From: Daphnia pulex
Taxonomy: Eukaryota; Arthropoda; Branchiopoda; Diplostraca; Daphniidae
Direction: 5' to 3'
Length of the DNA: 64,000 bases
NCBI RefSeq assembly: GCF_021134715.1
Contig: NC_060024.1
Span: forward strand, 7,006,001 to 7,070,000
Shown here in pieces: positions 48,481 through 60,653 of this stretch; the stretch's first letter is position 1, and each line of letters starts with the position of its first letter. The position numbers were made by a program, and so were the translations under genes. A model generated the notes under the pieces. It searched no databases. It saw only the letters and a list, made by a program, of their open reading frames with translations, and was not told where the DNA came from.

Positions 48481-48579
48481 TTATATGTAGTAATGTTGTT
48501 CTTTTAATCTTACATGTAGTGATGTTGTGCTTTGCCAATGTTTAAAGATCACGCCCCTTCCCAGTTTGGAACATCTCCA

Positions 48580-48592
48580 AGCGGGGGAGGAG
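48580..48592 (+). promoter_or_regulatory. Polypurine tract
   Basis: AGCGGGGGAGGAG immediately precedes the 3' LTR start TGTAATG, the position of the plus-strand primer. Confidence 0.75.
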
Positions 48593-48878
48593 TGTAATGT
48601 TTATTCACAACATATCGCAAAGCCATTGACAAGTTCTCACACTTGTTGATGCGTTTACCATACGCATCTTCTCAATTGCTTTAACAGGCATGGCTACCAT
48701 CAGACAAGCCATCGCCCGTCACCCCGTATATAAACCGAACATTCGATTCATTTGGGGTCTCGCTTGTACGGTCACTTGCTTGTTGCTTGTAATCGTGTTA
48801 CAGTTGTCTTGGTTGTTCCGACTCTCAATACACCTTTAACCGCATCTCTCGTATTGACTTCTTTGACTCATCATCACA
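48593..48878 (+). repeat. 3' LTR
   Basis: 286 bases, TGTAATGTTTATTCACAAC to CATCATCACA, near-identical to the 5' LTR. TTGG follows (TSD). Confidence 0.93.
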
Positions 48879-48882
48879 TTGG

Positions 48883-49330
48883 TATGATGTTGCTCTAAAA
48901 AAGAGAAAAGAAGAGAGTCCATTTTTAGTCAGTCGTATTTGGGCTCTTCGAAAAACTTGTCCGGAGAACTACCTTGGCTGACTTGGAGCGCGTCTTTGTG
49001 TGATCCTTTTCTTATTGTTGAACCTAACCGTTTTGTGTTGTGTTAAATCTTTGACTAGTTCTTTCCCCTTTGGTCCCGTGGGTGACAAGGTGCGGCGTGT
49101 GAGCGTTCACCCGCGGGACTGGTACTGGGAGTTTGGCTTATTTAACTAATTAAGCAACCTTCAAGCCTCAGCACTGTTGGTGACCAAATCATCTTGTATG
49201 AGTAAGAAGACCGCCAAGCAGGGCCATCGTTCCGGTGTTCTCTGTATTCCCATTGCCCTCTTCTGCCAAGTTTTTATAAAATTCATAAAAAATATATTTC
49301 ACGCAAAATGAACGTTTTTACAAACAAATT
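48883..49330. other. Possible remnant of another LTR element
   Basis: Sequence ending CTTCAAGCCTCAGCACTG is followed by TTGGTGACCAAATCATCTTG, like an LTR end plus primer-binding site, and then ATGAGTAAGAAGACCGCCAA, a possible gag start. No second LTR or gag domain is seen, so this is weak. Confidence 0.25.
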
Positions 49331-50520
49331 AAGCAATTCTAAAACCAACTTGAAATAAGCAATTCTTTGGCTTTAATCGCCAGTACTTAAAAATAAATAT
49401 TTCCAAGTTAAAGCAAACAAAGAAAATCAAATCGTGAAAGTAAAATGGCCATGCCGCTGACCAGTCAATTTTAAAATATTGTACTAATTTTAAAATGTGA
49501 GAATACTTGCTGCATGAAAACTGAACAAACATTATGAGGCCAAAGCAAGCTGTCAATATGGCAGCGGTGCCGAAACAGACAAATACAGTGCTGAAACTGA
49601 AAAAAGTGGTGCCGAACTCGACGGAACTGCTGGGCCGAAAAAAAGTGCCGAAACTGGTGGGAACCTCGCAAACAGGAGAGGGTACGCGTCAGTCACTTTC
49701 TCTATGGAACCCCTTTCCATATAAATGGTTCTACCATGCCATGACTGTTGTCAGTGTAGTGGCCTTCATTCATAAGGAAAAGGGGGTCACACAATTTTTT
49801 TTTTAAATCCACCTGAACTTTAAAGTAAAATTAAGAAATAATTCACGGCACACGGAGAAGGGCTATAGAAAATTATGATGTTGACAGATCCAGCAGAGGC
49901 TTCTCTACACCCTGGCCTTGCCCTTACTCCCAAGTCGACTTTGTCCCTGATGTCACGAGCAGAACTCTCTCTTGTAGCTGTACGGGTACTGACACAGTCG
50001 TTAATACACCCAAGTAAAGAACCTAACAGATGTAAAGTCGAAAAATTATTGCATATACCCGAAAATACGTGTGTGTGAACTGTGAAGCACGTAAAGTCGT
50101 AAACAGTAGGGAAACGTGAAAATGTCGATCACCTTCCACTGGCGGACGACCTGACCCCTACCGGCAAGCAGGAACATCGATTCAGACGATTCTTCTCTGG
50201 CTTATGGAATTGAGTGTCGTCAGGGGTTCGTTAAGTGACAAAGCGAAAAAGCACGGCGTTATGCCCAATAAGCATTGTCGAATGTCATGTGACCATCCCT
50301 TTTCACCAATGAGGGGTTATAAGGCGCGCGCAAAATCGTGCTACCTTTCACGTCAGTGCCTTGAATGCCTGCGATGAAAGGGGAAGAAAGGGTTATTTTT
50401 TCAAATTAAAAAAAATTAAAAAAATGGCAACTCCACCTCCCATGTGTGATGAAGGTGCCATACACTGCCGTAGGCCTACTCTAACAAAGGAGAATGAAAG
50501 TCTTTCCCACTTTTTTGTTA
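49331..50520. other. Unassigned stretch with one dispersed repeat
   Basis: 49555-49670 repeats 31885-32010 in inverted orientation, and contains short GTGCCGAAACTG units. The remainder (49671-50520) has no recognised gene; short frames there look like chance. Confidence 0.5.
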
Positions 50521-50522
50521 GT

Positions 50523-50775
50523 CTTACACCAGAGCTATAGACTCCTGGTCGCTTCACGGCTGTGTTGGCTTCCCTATCCCGGTTTCAGGGTAAAAGTAAG
50601 CCGATTTGGAAACTTTAAAAAGCGCCTCTAGTGAGTGTGTCAGCTACTACGCTCAGCTACTTTTGTGAGCCTAGATGGCTCTTTTTAACGTTTCCACTTC
50701 ACTATTCTGACAGGCTCCGCCCTAAAATCTCTTAAAATCGGCTTACTTTTACCCTTATAGAGTAGTCCATGGACA
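50523..50775. repeat. Dispersed repeat, copy 2 (pair with 9425), with inverted ends
   Basis: 50535-50655 matches 9442-9553. In this copy AGGGTAAAAGTAAGCCGATT (50587) is mirrored by AATCGGCTTACTTTTACCCT (about 50736), so it can fold. It is followed by ATAGAGTAGTCCATGG (50759), a 16-mer found again at 54685. Confidence 0.72.
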
Positions 50776-50821
50776 ACGACTTGGTAACTAGAACTAGAAC
50801 TTAAGTTGGTCGCTAGGGAAT

Positions 50822-53800
50822 GGAAGCCCAAAACCGCCACTTTTTCAATATAATAATGATTTTCAAAATATCATTACATAAAACAGAAAAGAATATATAA
50901 AAAACAAATTCAATATAAAACTGAAAAAAGTATTATATAAAAACCAAAAAGAGTGTAATATAAAAAACAAAAAGTTGATATAAAAAGCAAAAAAAGTCAA
51001 TATAAAACCCAAAAAAAAGTCAATATATATAAAAAATATTCAATATATATAAAAAAAATTCAATATAAAAACTGAAAATGTATTATATTAAAACCAAAAA
51101 GAATATAATATAAAAAAACAAAAAGTTGATATAAAAAGCAAAAAAAAGTCAATATAAAACCCAAAAAAAGTTCAATATATAATCCAAAAAAGGTCTATAT
51201 AAAAACAGCAGCCACCTAGCGATCAAAAGAATCACTTCATGCCACATCTCCACCCCCTTAATAACCAGTTTGAATCCAGTAGTACAAACGGGGATTCTTG
51301 CGCGATAAACGCGTATTTGAGCATTTATTTAATCACATAATTAAAAACGAGCAATCGCTTAACTAACGCTACTTAATGCGCGTCGCTCTAAATTATTATT
51401 TTTTAAAATGTAATTCGAAGTAAAACGACTGTGGCTGACTGCGGCGACTGGTCAGACGAGTAACGCGAGCCCGTCCGTTTTTTCCAGCGGTTATCGCTGG
51501 TCCGTTTGCTATTTTAGCACTGCCGCCCGTCGACTGTTTTCGGTGGCTCATTATAAGCGAAAAATAATCCATTCAAATGTTTTGCGCTAAGCGCGCGTTG
51601 CGCTAGCGATTGGTTTGCAATAAACTTGCGCGCGATGCGCTATATTTAGCGCAATTCATTGCATCTCATTTTTACGAAACGCGCAAGCGCTTCGTTAATT
51701 AAAGTAAATGGTTCCGGAAAAGAAAACCATTGCGCGACTGGACGAGTAGCGCGTGCCCGTCCATTATTTCAGCGCTTATCACGAGTCAGTTTACTTGTCG
51801 TAGCGCTTATCGTCGCCCGTCCGCTGTTTAATAAGGCGACTCGCTGTGCACGGGTTATGCGCGTTTTGTAAATAATACGCATCTTGCGCGCGACACGCTA
51901 AATTTTGAGCATTTTATTTAATCTTTAATTAAAAAACGCACAAGCGCTTAAATAATTTGAGCGCTTATTTCTGGTTCTTCAAGCTGTGTTAGCGCTATCG
52001 CCCGTCCGCTGTTTTCAGCGGCTCATTATGCGAAAAATAATTAAAACACATTTTCATTCTAGATCTAGCGCTAAATAAACGCGCATGGCGCTAGTGATCT
52101 ATTTGCGATTTACTTGCGCGCGATGCGCTAAATTATTTAGCGCAATTCATTCAATCGTAGCATTTTATGAAACGCGTAAGCGTTTCGTTAATTTAACTAA
52201 ATGGTTCAGGAAAAGAAAACCATTGCGTGACTGGCTTCATTATTTCAGCGCTTATCACGAGTAAATTCGCTTGTCGTAGCGCTTATCGTCGTCCGTCCGC
52301 TGTTTAAGGCGGCTCGCTGCGCAAAACAATGTCAAAGTTCTAGCGCTGCGAAATCATAAACTCGCTTATGATAAACTTAAGATTAACTTGCGCTCAATGC
52401 GCTAAATAGTCGGATTAAGTTCATCACATAAATTACGAAGCGCGCATATAATTTGCTAAAATAAATATTTAGCGATAGATCTAGCGCAAAATATATTGAC
52501 TTCATTATTTTTCGCGCTAAATATTTATTTTTGCTAGTTATTTGCGTTTGTAAATTATTTAATGAATTTAAATGCGCTTAATTTGACGCATTGCCTGCAA
52601 GTAAATCTTTAGTTAATTATTAGCGCAATGGGCGCTTAAGAAAGAAAGCGCTACATCTAGCGCGAACTATTTAAAATGTTTGGCCCAGCGAGCCGTGTAA
52701 AACTTTGGACGGACGACGATTAGCGCTAATAAGGTAGCGAACGGACTCGCGACAAACGCTAATATGATGTACGGGCGCACGCTTCTCGTCCCGTCTCGTC
52801 CATTTGCGGTAATCGTTTACCCTTTCGCAACATTTTATTAAAATTAACGAAACGCTTGCGCGTTTCCTAAATAATGCAATGAAATAAATTGCCCTAAATA
52901 TAGCGAATCACGCGCAAGTTTATCGCAAACACATAGCTAGTCCCACGATCGCTTCGATAGCGCTAGATCTAGCGCGAAACATTTCAATTAATTATTTTTC
53001 ACGCAATGATCCGCCGAAAACAGCGGAAGGAGCAGCGGAAATAGCGGACGGGCTCGCATTACTCGTCTAACCAGTCAGCGCAGTGGTTTCCCTTTGCATT
53101 CAATACAAACAAATAATTTAGAGCCATTCGCATTAAGTAGCGTTATTTAAGCGCTTTCGCTTTTTTAAATATAGGATTAAATAATACGCTCAAATTGAGC
53201 ACATATCGCGCAATAAGCGTTAAACATTTATTTTATCGCTTGCGTGTTTCGTAAGCTATAAACGGACTCGAGACAAGCGCTAAAATTATCAACGGGTGTG
53301 CGCAACTTGTCCAGTCGCCGCAATCGTTTTACCTGTCGCATTTATTACTTTTATTAACGAAGCGCTTGGGCGTTTCGTAAATAATACAATGAAATAAATT
53401 GCGCTAAATATATATTTAGCGCATCGCGCGCAAGTTTATCGCAAACCAATTGCTAGCGCAACGCGCGCTTATTGCAAATCATTTGAATGGCTTATTAGCT
53501 TATAATGAGCCGCCGAAAACAGCGAACGGGCGACAGCGCTAAAATAGCAAACGGACCAGCGATAAGCGCTTTTAAAAAATCGGACGGGCTCACGTTACTC
53601 GTCTGACCAGTCGCCGCAGTCAGCCGCAGTCGTTTTACTTCGCTTGACATTTAAAAAAATAAAAATTTAGAGCGACGCGCATTAGGTAGCGTTATTTAAG
53701 CGCTTGCTCGTTTTTTTATTTTGTGATTAAATGCCCGTTTGTACTACTGGATTCAAACTGGCTATAAAGGGGGTGGAGATGTGGCATGAAGTAATTATTT

Positions 53801-54054
53801 TGACCGCTAGGTGGCTGCCGTTTTTATATTGAACTTTTTTGGGATTATATATTGAACTTTTTGGGGGTTTTATATTGACTTTTTTTTGCTTTTTATATCA
53901 ACTTTTTGTTTTTTATATTACACTCTTCTTGGTTTTTATATAATACTTTTTTCAGTTTTATATTGAATTTGTTTTTTATATATTCTTTTCTGTTTTATAT
54001 AATGATATTTTGAAAATCATTATTATATTGAAAAAGTGGCGGTTTTGGGCTTCC
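50822..54054. repeat. 3.2 kb near-palindromic foldback element
   Basis: The left end GGAAGCCCAAAACCGCCACT mirrors the right end AGTGGCGGTTTTGGGCTTCC. Behind them lie A-rich arms with short tandem units (AATATAAAACCCAAAAAAAG, GTTGATATAAAAAGC) and their complements at 53820-54010. Further in, GTCCGTTTGCTATTTTAGC, CGACTGGTCAGACGAGTAAC and TTTGAATCCAGTAGTACAAA are mirrored at 53500-53770, so arms of well over 1 kb face each other; the centre is near 52.4-52.6 kb. GCGCTA/TAGCGC 6-mers saturate the inner part, and blocks such as CAGCGCTTATCACGAGT recur within one arm. No coding frame of note. No clear target duplication. Confidence 0.87.
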
Positions 54055-54105
54055 TTAGTGAAATTAACCCAACCCGACAGGCTTTAACACGGCGAGGGAA
54101 AGAGT

Positions 54106-54679
54106 CCCGTCCTTAGGGCTGTGGCCCGGGCGATGAAAACCCGGGCCACCGCCCGGGCTGAACGAAAAAAAACCCAACCCGACTCGACCCACCGAGGCAT
54201 TTTTTTTAACGGGGCGGGCGACGGGTTGAACCCCCGGGCCCGCGGGCCAACCCGAGCGGTGGCGCCATCTAGTAGTCAAATAGAGAAGCTCGTTATTCTC
54301 TATGCCTGCGGCCTCAAAATATTGCCGCCAAATGCTCTACGATAATTTCGTAGCATGAAAAGTAAGATAAGTGGTAGAAAAGGGCGTTCAGGGGTGTTCA
54401 GAAGACAGAATTGACGTGTCACTGTTGGAAGAAGAAGATAATTAAGAAATTTAGGGATTTTTTTTAAGTTTGTAAAAAAAAAGTGTGTTTGACCCGATTT
54501 TTTACCCGGGCCGTTACCCGACCGGTATAAATTTTTTGACCCATGGGTTGGCCCGGGCCAAACCCGGTCACTCAGTTGGCCCAACCCGCTACGACCCGCG
54601 GAAGAAGAAAAACCCGTCTAAAAAACCCATTAAAAAAAAACCCGCTAAAAACGTCCCGGGCCACAGCCCTACCCGTCCT
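54106..54679. mobile_element. hAT-type non-autonomous element, TSD CCCGTCCT
   Basis: The element occupies 54114-54671. Ends TAGGGCTGTGGCCCGGG and exact complement CCCGGGCCACAGCCCTA; 8-bp flanks CCCGTCCT at 54106-54113 and 54672-54679. Interior is rich in CCCGGGCC, ACCCGACC and AACCCG motifs; no transposase. Confidence 0.92.
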
Positions 54680-54683
54680 CTTA

Positions 54684-55114
54684 AATAGAGTAGTCCATGG
54701 CCTGGTTATAAACTGTATGTGGTTTTGCTGTTTCGACTTCACGATTGTTTTCAATTTTCTAGACAAGAACAGTAACTAGTCATTTCAGGTTAGATTTACT
54801 GGTGTCGATGCTTGATGGTGTCATGGGAAAGGAGCAGAATTAATTTTTGAATTAATTTTAATGACACAGTTTGAGTATTGACACACTTGAAAATTGAAGT
54901 AAAAATCTTCATTATTATTTAACATATTCATTACGGTTTCATATTTGTTTCATAACAGGTTTTAAGAAGAAGAATTCTGGAAGTGATTGATAATAACGTT
55001 ATCATTTCTGTGTTGTTCAGTTCAACGCAAACAAGGAAGAAAACTATAACAACTTATATCCTCATGCGATCCGCTGTTAGTGCAATTTTGTCATCTCCAG
55101 CTCCTGAGTCAAAT
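54684..55114 (+). promoter_or_regulatory. Upstream region of TRAPPC9
   Basis: Starts with a second copy of ATAGAGTAGTCCATGG and runs to the TRAPPC9 start. Acceptor-like TTGTTCAG at about 55019 suggests a spliced 5' UTR. Two further in-frame ATGs lie upstream (54983, 55061). Confidence 0.4.
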
Positions 55115-58100
55115 ATGTCTCACCCAGATTATAGACAAGTAAACAATTATGTTAAAAAATATGAAAATACATCTCATTTCCAATTTTAATTCCAGACAGC
55201 CCATGATCATGCTTCCTTATTAATTATGGTGAGGCATCTTGGGTCAAAGCTCAACACCAGAAACTTTTCTAGACTCTATGAACGAATATCAAGGCAAAAC
55301 AGTTTTAGGATTAAAGATAGCTCAGGAAGTGTGAGAAATATTTCAGCCCGCTATGTAAGATCCTATCCTATTGAAAACAACGAATGGGGAGATTTCCAGG
55401 TGAGTTATATTTTGGAACATAAATTTTCACAATTTTTATAGACCTTGGAATTTAGACCCATCGTAGAGTTCTTGGCCTTATTTGTGTTGGTGAATGCTCA
55501 AACACACAGGAAGTGAGTGAACTGAGCAAAATTCATGAATCTTTAAGATCAAAATTCAGTGGAACTTTGTATGATTCATGCTGCCTTTTTCTGGGGCTAC
55601 AACATGATGGTAAGTGATAGAATTTGGTTTTCAAATTATGTTATCTTGAGATAAGTTATAAAGGTTAAGTGTTTCCTATTTAATTTTGTTCTGTCTGTTG
55701 AAAGGTACACCTTATGTGTCGTCAGTTTCAGAAGCTTCTCCAAACGAGAAACAGCAGCTAGAGCTCTCCAAAGATCCTGAGCATTCAACCTTGCCAATGA
55801 AAAATCACAACACACAGATAGAAATACCTTCTTTAACTGATAAAGAAAGGGCAATTACTTGTGACATCAGTCACCAAGATAGTTTTAATGAAACATCAAC
55901 ATCTACAAACTATGATAACATCAGTAAAGTTGTATCTCATCCATCTCGTACTCTCTATTATCCTAGTCTTGACAAATGTGTCACTCTAGAAGCAGATTTA
56001 CAGGTACTATAACTTGAAGTGCTAAAGCTTTTGATTTCAGTTCATTCTAATTTAGTTTGTTGTGTCAGGATTTTGTTTCTTCCCTTTTTTGGGTATTGGA
56101 ATCGAAAAGGCTTGTATCGATCAGCAACATCGACAAGGAAAAGCAGCCGTTTTTGTGCGCACCATTCGAACGAAAGGATTTAATTGGTATTAAAAACATT
56201 TTTAGGATAACCCAGGTGACATATTGTGTTATCCCTCTCTCAGGAATGGATTTAGAATCTCGAACTCATCGAAAACGTTGTGTTGGTCGATGGAGAAAGC
56301 AAGTAGGAGATTTATCTCTTCAGGCAGGTTTGTTATCCGAAGCACTTGAACAGTATCAGGCGGCAGCGGATGTCCTTAGACCTGCGAATGATTGGTACTG
56401 AAAGAAATTTAATTTTCTACCAAGTTAGTAGATGATTCGTTTAATGTTCAATAGGCTTTGGCTGGCTGGATCTTTTGAAGGACTTTGCGCTGCATCGATC
56501 ATACTCTTATATCCTCATCTACGGAGGCCCGTCGCCATCCAGAGAAACGGGTCGTTAACGGGGGAAGGATTTAATAGTCGAATCAGGTATAAACAACATC
56601 GCATATGAGTGTATTTTAAATAATAAGGGAAATTCCCAAGCTAAGCAATTGTATTACGTAAGAAATGGTGGCAAAAAACCACAAAAAAATATTAAAATAA
56701 AAAACAAAACAAAAAACCTTTCCTTTGTTTACGTTTCGGCGTGATATACCTTGTACACATATTAATTTCCTTTGAGTTTGCTAAAATTCATCAATACGAT
56801 TTCCTTCAGGTCAAATTCTTCCGGAGTAGGAGTGCGTTCTCTTCCTCCTGATATTGATTCTAATCACCATTTTTTGAAGAATCGGTTGAAATTCAAACAT
56901 TCCCTTGGACCGGATGAAGTGATTGAAAAGTACCATGAAGCCGTTGTTCATTACTCCAAGTATCGCAATGCAGGAGTTATAGAAACAGAAGCGTCCATAA
57001 AAGCTGTCCATGTACTTATTGAACAGGTTCGATTTTTTTTTTTCTAGTTCTTTTCAAAAAGCTGACTTTTCTGTTTTGGCAGAGGAAATACCTTTCGGCT
57101 GCTGAATTTTTACAAAATGTTGTTTTTATCAACTTACACCTATCTGATGAAGAAAAGGTTTCAGAACTTTCATGTACCATAATTTATCGATTGAATTGCT
57201 TTAAAAATATCAGTTCACATTCTAGATTCAGAGATTTACTGCCCTTTCAGAACTCTACAGTCAATTAGGATTTAAACGGAAAAGCTCATTTTTCCGCCGC
57301 GTGTCCGCAATGCGTTGTGTTGCCCCAATGACAACAATTCAACCCAACTGGACACTTTGTTATCAGCTTCTTCTTGAGTCTATTGACGGATATAAACTCT
57401 CACTGGATCCTGCATTGCTATCTCATGGTTAACAAATTTTAATACATTTTCTTCATGTGAATATTATCCTTTTTAAATGCTAACAGAACACGCATGTGGG
57501 TGGCACGCGCTTCAAGTTCAAATTTTACAAGAACTTACCGGGACTGCAAGGCGATTAGGAAATGTTCCATTGGCCATTCGTCATGCTTCTTTGCTTGTTC
57601 ACTTGCTTTTGATCCAGCAGCAACAAGTTGGTGCTATTCCAATATTGTCAAGCCAAGAGCAAGCCGAAATGGCTAAGCAGCTTGATCAGCTAGCACAACG
57701 CTCAGAAATGCCATTGCATCCTGGGCCACTTGCTCTAGAAAATGGCACCATTATTCCACCGGTGTCCTTAACTCTTTTACCCAAAATTGTTCATTTCAAA
57801 CTGCAACCACCTGGAGCTGTATTGGCTGCTCAGAGGCTAATGCTCGAAGACGAAATCAACAATGGCCCCTTTTTGTTTACTCCTATTCAGTTTGGGTCTT
57901 TCAGAAAGCAACCAACAAGAAAAACTCTAGTTGAAATGGGTCTGTGATTTTATTATTTTTTAAATAAAAAATAATTTGCCAATAATTTTTTTCGAGTTTT
58001 AGATTTTCAATGGGTAGAAGGTGATCATTGCGAAGTATTAATACAAGTTATTAATCCTTCTTCTTATGAATTACGCATTACGAATATGCAATTGTTGACG

Positions 58101-60653
58101 GAGGATGTAGAGTTCGAGTCAGAATCCAGCTGTATCATTCTCCCTCCAGCTGTTGATCAAAAAACAACTCCCACAGTTATAACTTTGAGTGGTAATGTTG
58201 GTTTTTCTTCATCCTGCTATTGTCGTCTTTTCTTCGTGCTAAATAAACCTTTTTTTTTCAGGCATTCCACGCAGACCCGGACTTCTCAAAATTGTAGGCT
58301 ATTCAATGACTGTGCTTGGTTTGAGAAACCACTGCAAATTGAAAAGTGCTATGCCATTAATGGGCAGTGCTTTTTTTTCTATTCATGTGGTCCCTGCTTT
58401 ACCACGATTATCTGTTGAAATCGCATCGCCAAATCAGTAACTTTTTTACATACCGCTGCGCAATTATTTATTATTTCTAAACTAAATACTAATTGTTTCC
58501 ATAAATTTTTGTAGTACTTTAATGACCATATCTGAATCTCAATCTGTAGCAACGACTAGTTCAGTACAGTTGTATGCTGGCCAGAGTACGGAGTGTAATC
58601 TAACTTTGGTTAATACGAGCAGCGTATCGGTCGAATCTTTTGATTTGGAATTAGTTCATGGTAACAAGTTATCTTCCAGTCAAGTCTTCAGTGTAAGGTA
58701 AGCTTTGTAAAATATAACTTTCTTTTTCTTTTTTTTTAAGTTGTTTGAATACCTGCCCAATTATTTTATTCTTCATTTACGGTCTTCAGTGTAGATAATT
58801 TAAAGGCTCAGCTTCCATGGCAATCTGGTACAGCCGTAAGTGTCACTGTTTACGTCCAAGGCGCGAGTGATTTTATTTTACCAGCTATCACTGATTATCT
58901 CTCAAATCTTCATTCGGGGGATGACTCTAACAGTCTCCCAAGCTTATCAGGTATCATTCGTATTCATTATAGATAGCAAAAATAGGGTTGACTATCGTAT
59001 TTTATGTGATCTAGGTCCACCATCAATATTTTCGCGATTAAGTAATCATACCACAGTTACTTGTTCCCCAAGGAATAAAGCTAAGCGAGCTGAATCACTA
59101 GTATCAGTTCGTTCAGGAACATCTAGTGTCAGATCCGGAGGAAGTAGCAACCTTCGTATTATTGAATGTCAGGGCAACAACCATGTTGTTCCTCGCACCG
59201 TTGCAGTTCTACTTAAGCTTCAGTATTCTGGAGGACCTGGATATATTGCAGGATTTTGCCGATCAAATGGCGTCGGTTTAACGGTTGAAATTTTGCCATC
59301 AGTCATTATTACAAAGTGGGATGTGCTGCCTGCAGAAACTCCTTCGCACTGTTACCTAGTACTCGACATTCTGAACGCAACCCAACACGGTAACGCAATA
59401 TTCTTTTCTTTGCTAGGTATTAATATAGTTTAAACATTTCAAGAATAATAGATTGACTGCCCGCGATGAAAGTAAAACACATGCTATTATCATTCTGTCC
59501 GCCGTAGTTGGACGATAAGTAAATTTATTTGATCTTCGCTTTTATTTCAACGATACACACGCTGGTTGAAATTTCACCGCCGTTTCGATACACCATATTT
59601 AAAATAGTTTTTCTGGATGGCGTTGCATCGTCTCGGATGCACGAGTTTATTTTTTATAGCATCTGTGTAATAAATTCTTGGAATGCATATGAGAATGAGA
59701 GTAGTAATGATTTTTTTAAAACATTATTTCTCTCATCAGCTTAACATTAAGTAGCATAGATTAAAATTTAACGTTACAAATTCTTATACTTGCAGAAATG
59801 GAGCTACAGTATAGCAGTTGCAAACACATTGCCATAGAAGCGCTTGATACGTGTCGTATTCCAGTACCTGTTGAACGATGTCCATTGGTCAAGCTAACCC
59901 ATGTTTACACTGAAAAGGACCTGAGTCCAGAACAGCAACTTGAAAAGATTGCCAGGATTTGCAGCGAACATATTTCCTCCTTAGTTGAGCTAAAGTGGAG
60001 CTTATCTGGCGTCAATCAAACTTGTACTTCTATCAATGAAAACATTGAACAAAACTCGACTAAAGTAATAAAAGGCAAAGCTTCGTTGAGTGGCCTGCGC
60101 ATAGCTCCATCTATGCTGGATCTTCTACATATTCCTCCAATTCAGCTGGAGGTGGAACTAAACAATGAAATATGGTCAGCTGAAAGAACCGAATTTATAT
60201 GTGTAGTGGGAGATGTATTAAATGTAACAGTCGGTTTATTCAATGCATTAAGTAAATTTTTGGGTCCGCTGAATCTTCAAATATCGGTATATCAAGATCT
60301 GCAAAATGGCACGTTTCATCGGCGATTAGACACACGCCTGCTTACAATTGGATCAGATCATGCTGTGCTAGAAAAGGTATTTATTTTCCTTATATGCTCC
60401 TTTAGTATCAAAATGTCTTATCTGTTTCTGTTTTGCTTTCTTTAAAAAGATGGAGCCAAACAGTAACTACAAACATTGTTGTGGCATAATTTTTTTTACA
60501 CCGGGGACTTACAAGCTGGATGTTGTCTGCTCACTCAAAATTTCGACTCAAAATAGAGAATCGAAATCTAATCTTCCGTATGATTCAACTAATGAACAAC
60601 ATGTTTGGAAATTTGTCCCCTCGATCGAAATTATCGTGTCCGAACCATTATGA
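55115..60653 (+). CDS. TRAPPC9: TRAPP II subunit TRAPPC9 / Trs120 (brunelleschi)
   Basis: Subunit of the TRAPPII tethering complex, a Rab exchange factor at the Golgi. Coding exons: 55115-55138, 55196-55399, 55456-55609, 55705-56003, 56069-56186, 56244-56394, 56455-56586, 56810-57026, 57083-57157, 57226-57427, 57487-57939, 58003-58192, 58262-58436, 58515-58697, 58790-58950, 59015-59389, 59796-60376, 60450-60653. Every junction is GT-AG and in phase. Family signatures: start [47 protein letters not shown] with [96 protein letters not shown] and [15 protein letters not shown]. The protein starts at 55115 by homology, although two upstream in-frame ATGs exist. Exon 4 carries a Ser/Thr-rich insert ([16 protein letters not shown]) that looks lineage-specific. 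Confidence 0.95.

Larger units (their letters stand above)
33047..48882 (+). mobile_element. Large Gypsy-like LTR element with env and ankyrin ORF
   Basis: LTRs at 33051-33332 and 48593-48878, TSD TTGG at 33047-33050 and 48879-48882. Internal order: leader, gag, protease, (RT missing), RNase H tail, integrase, env-like region, ankyrin ORF, minisatellite, polypurine tract. Other elements have inserted: a CR1/L2-like LINE (33531-34825), a 258-bp element (37989-38246), a large TIR element (40656-43462) with another nested in it (40849-42351) which itself contains a LINE tail, and a third TIR element (45484-46242). All long frames have stops or shifts, so this is an inactive copy. The gag-pol-env order and 4-bp TSD fit Gypsy/Metaviridae. 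Confidence 0.92.

Noticed and set aside
51659..51871. 70-residue frame in the foldback element
   Set aside because: It consists of translated GCGCTA-type repeats, the only frame of note in 3.2 kb.
54121..54779. Arg/Pro-rich frames at 54121-54345 and 54543-54779
   Set aside because: They lie in or across the GC-rich hAT-type element ends and reflect the ACCCG motif composition.
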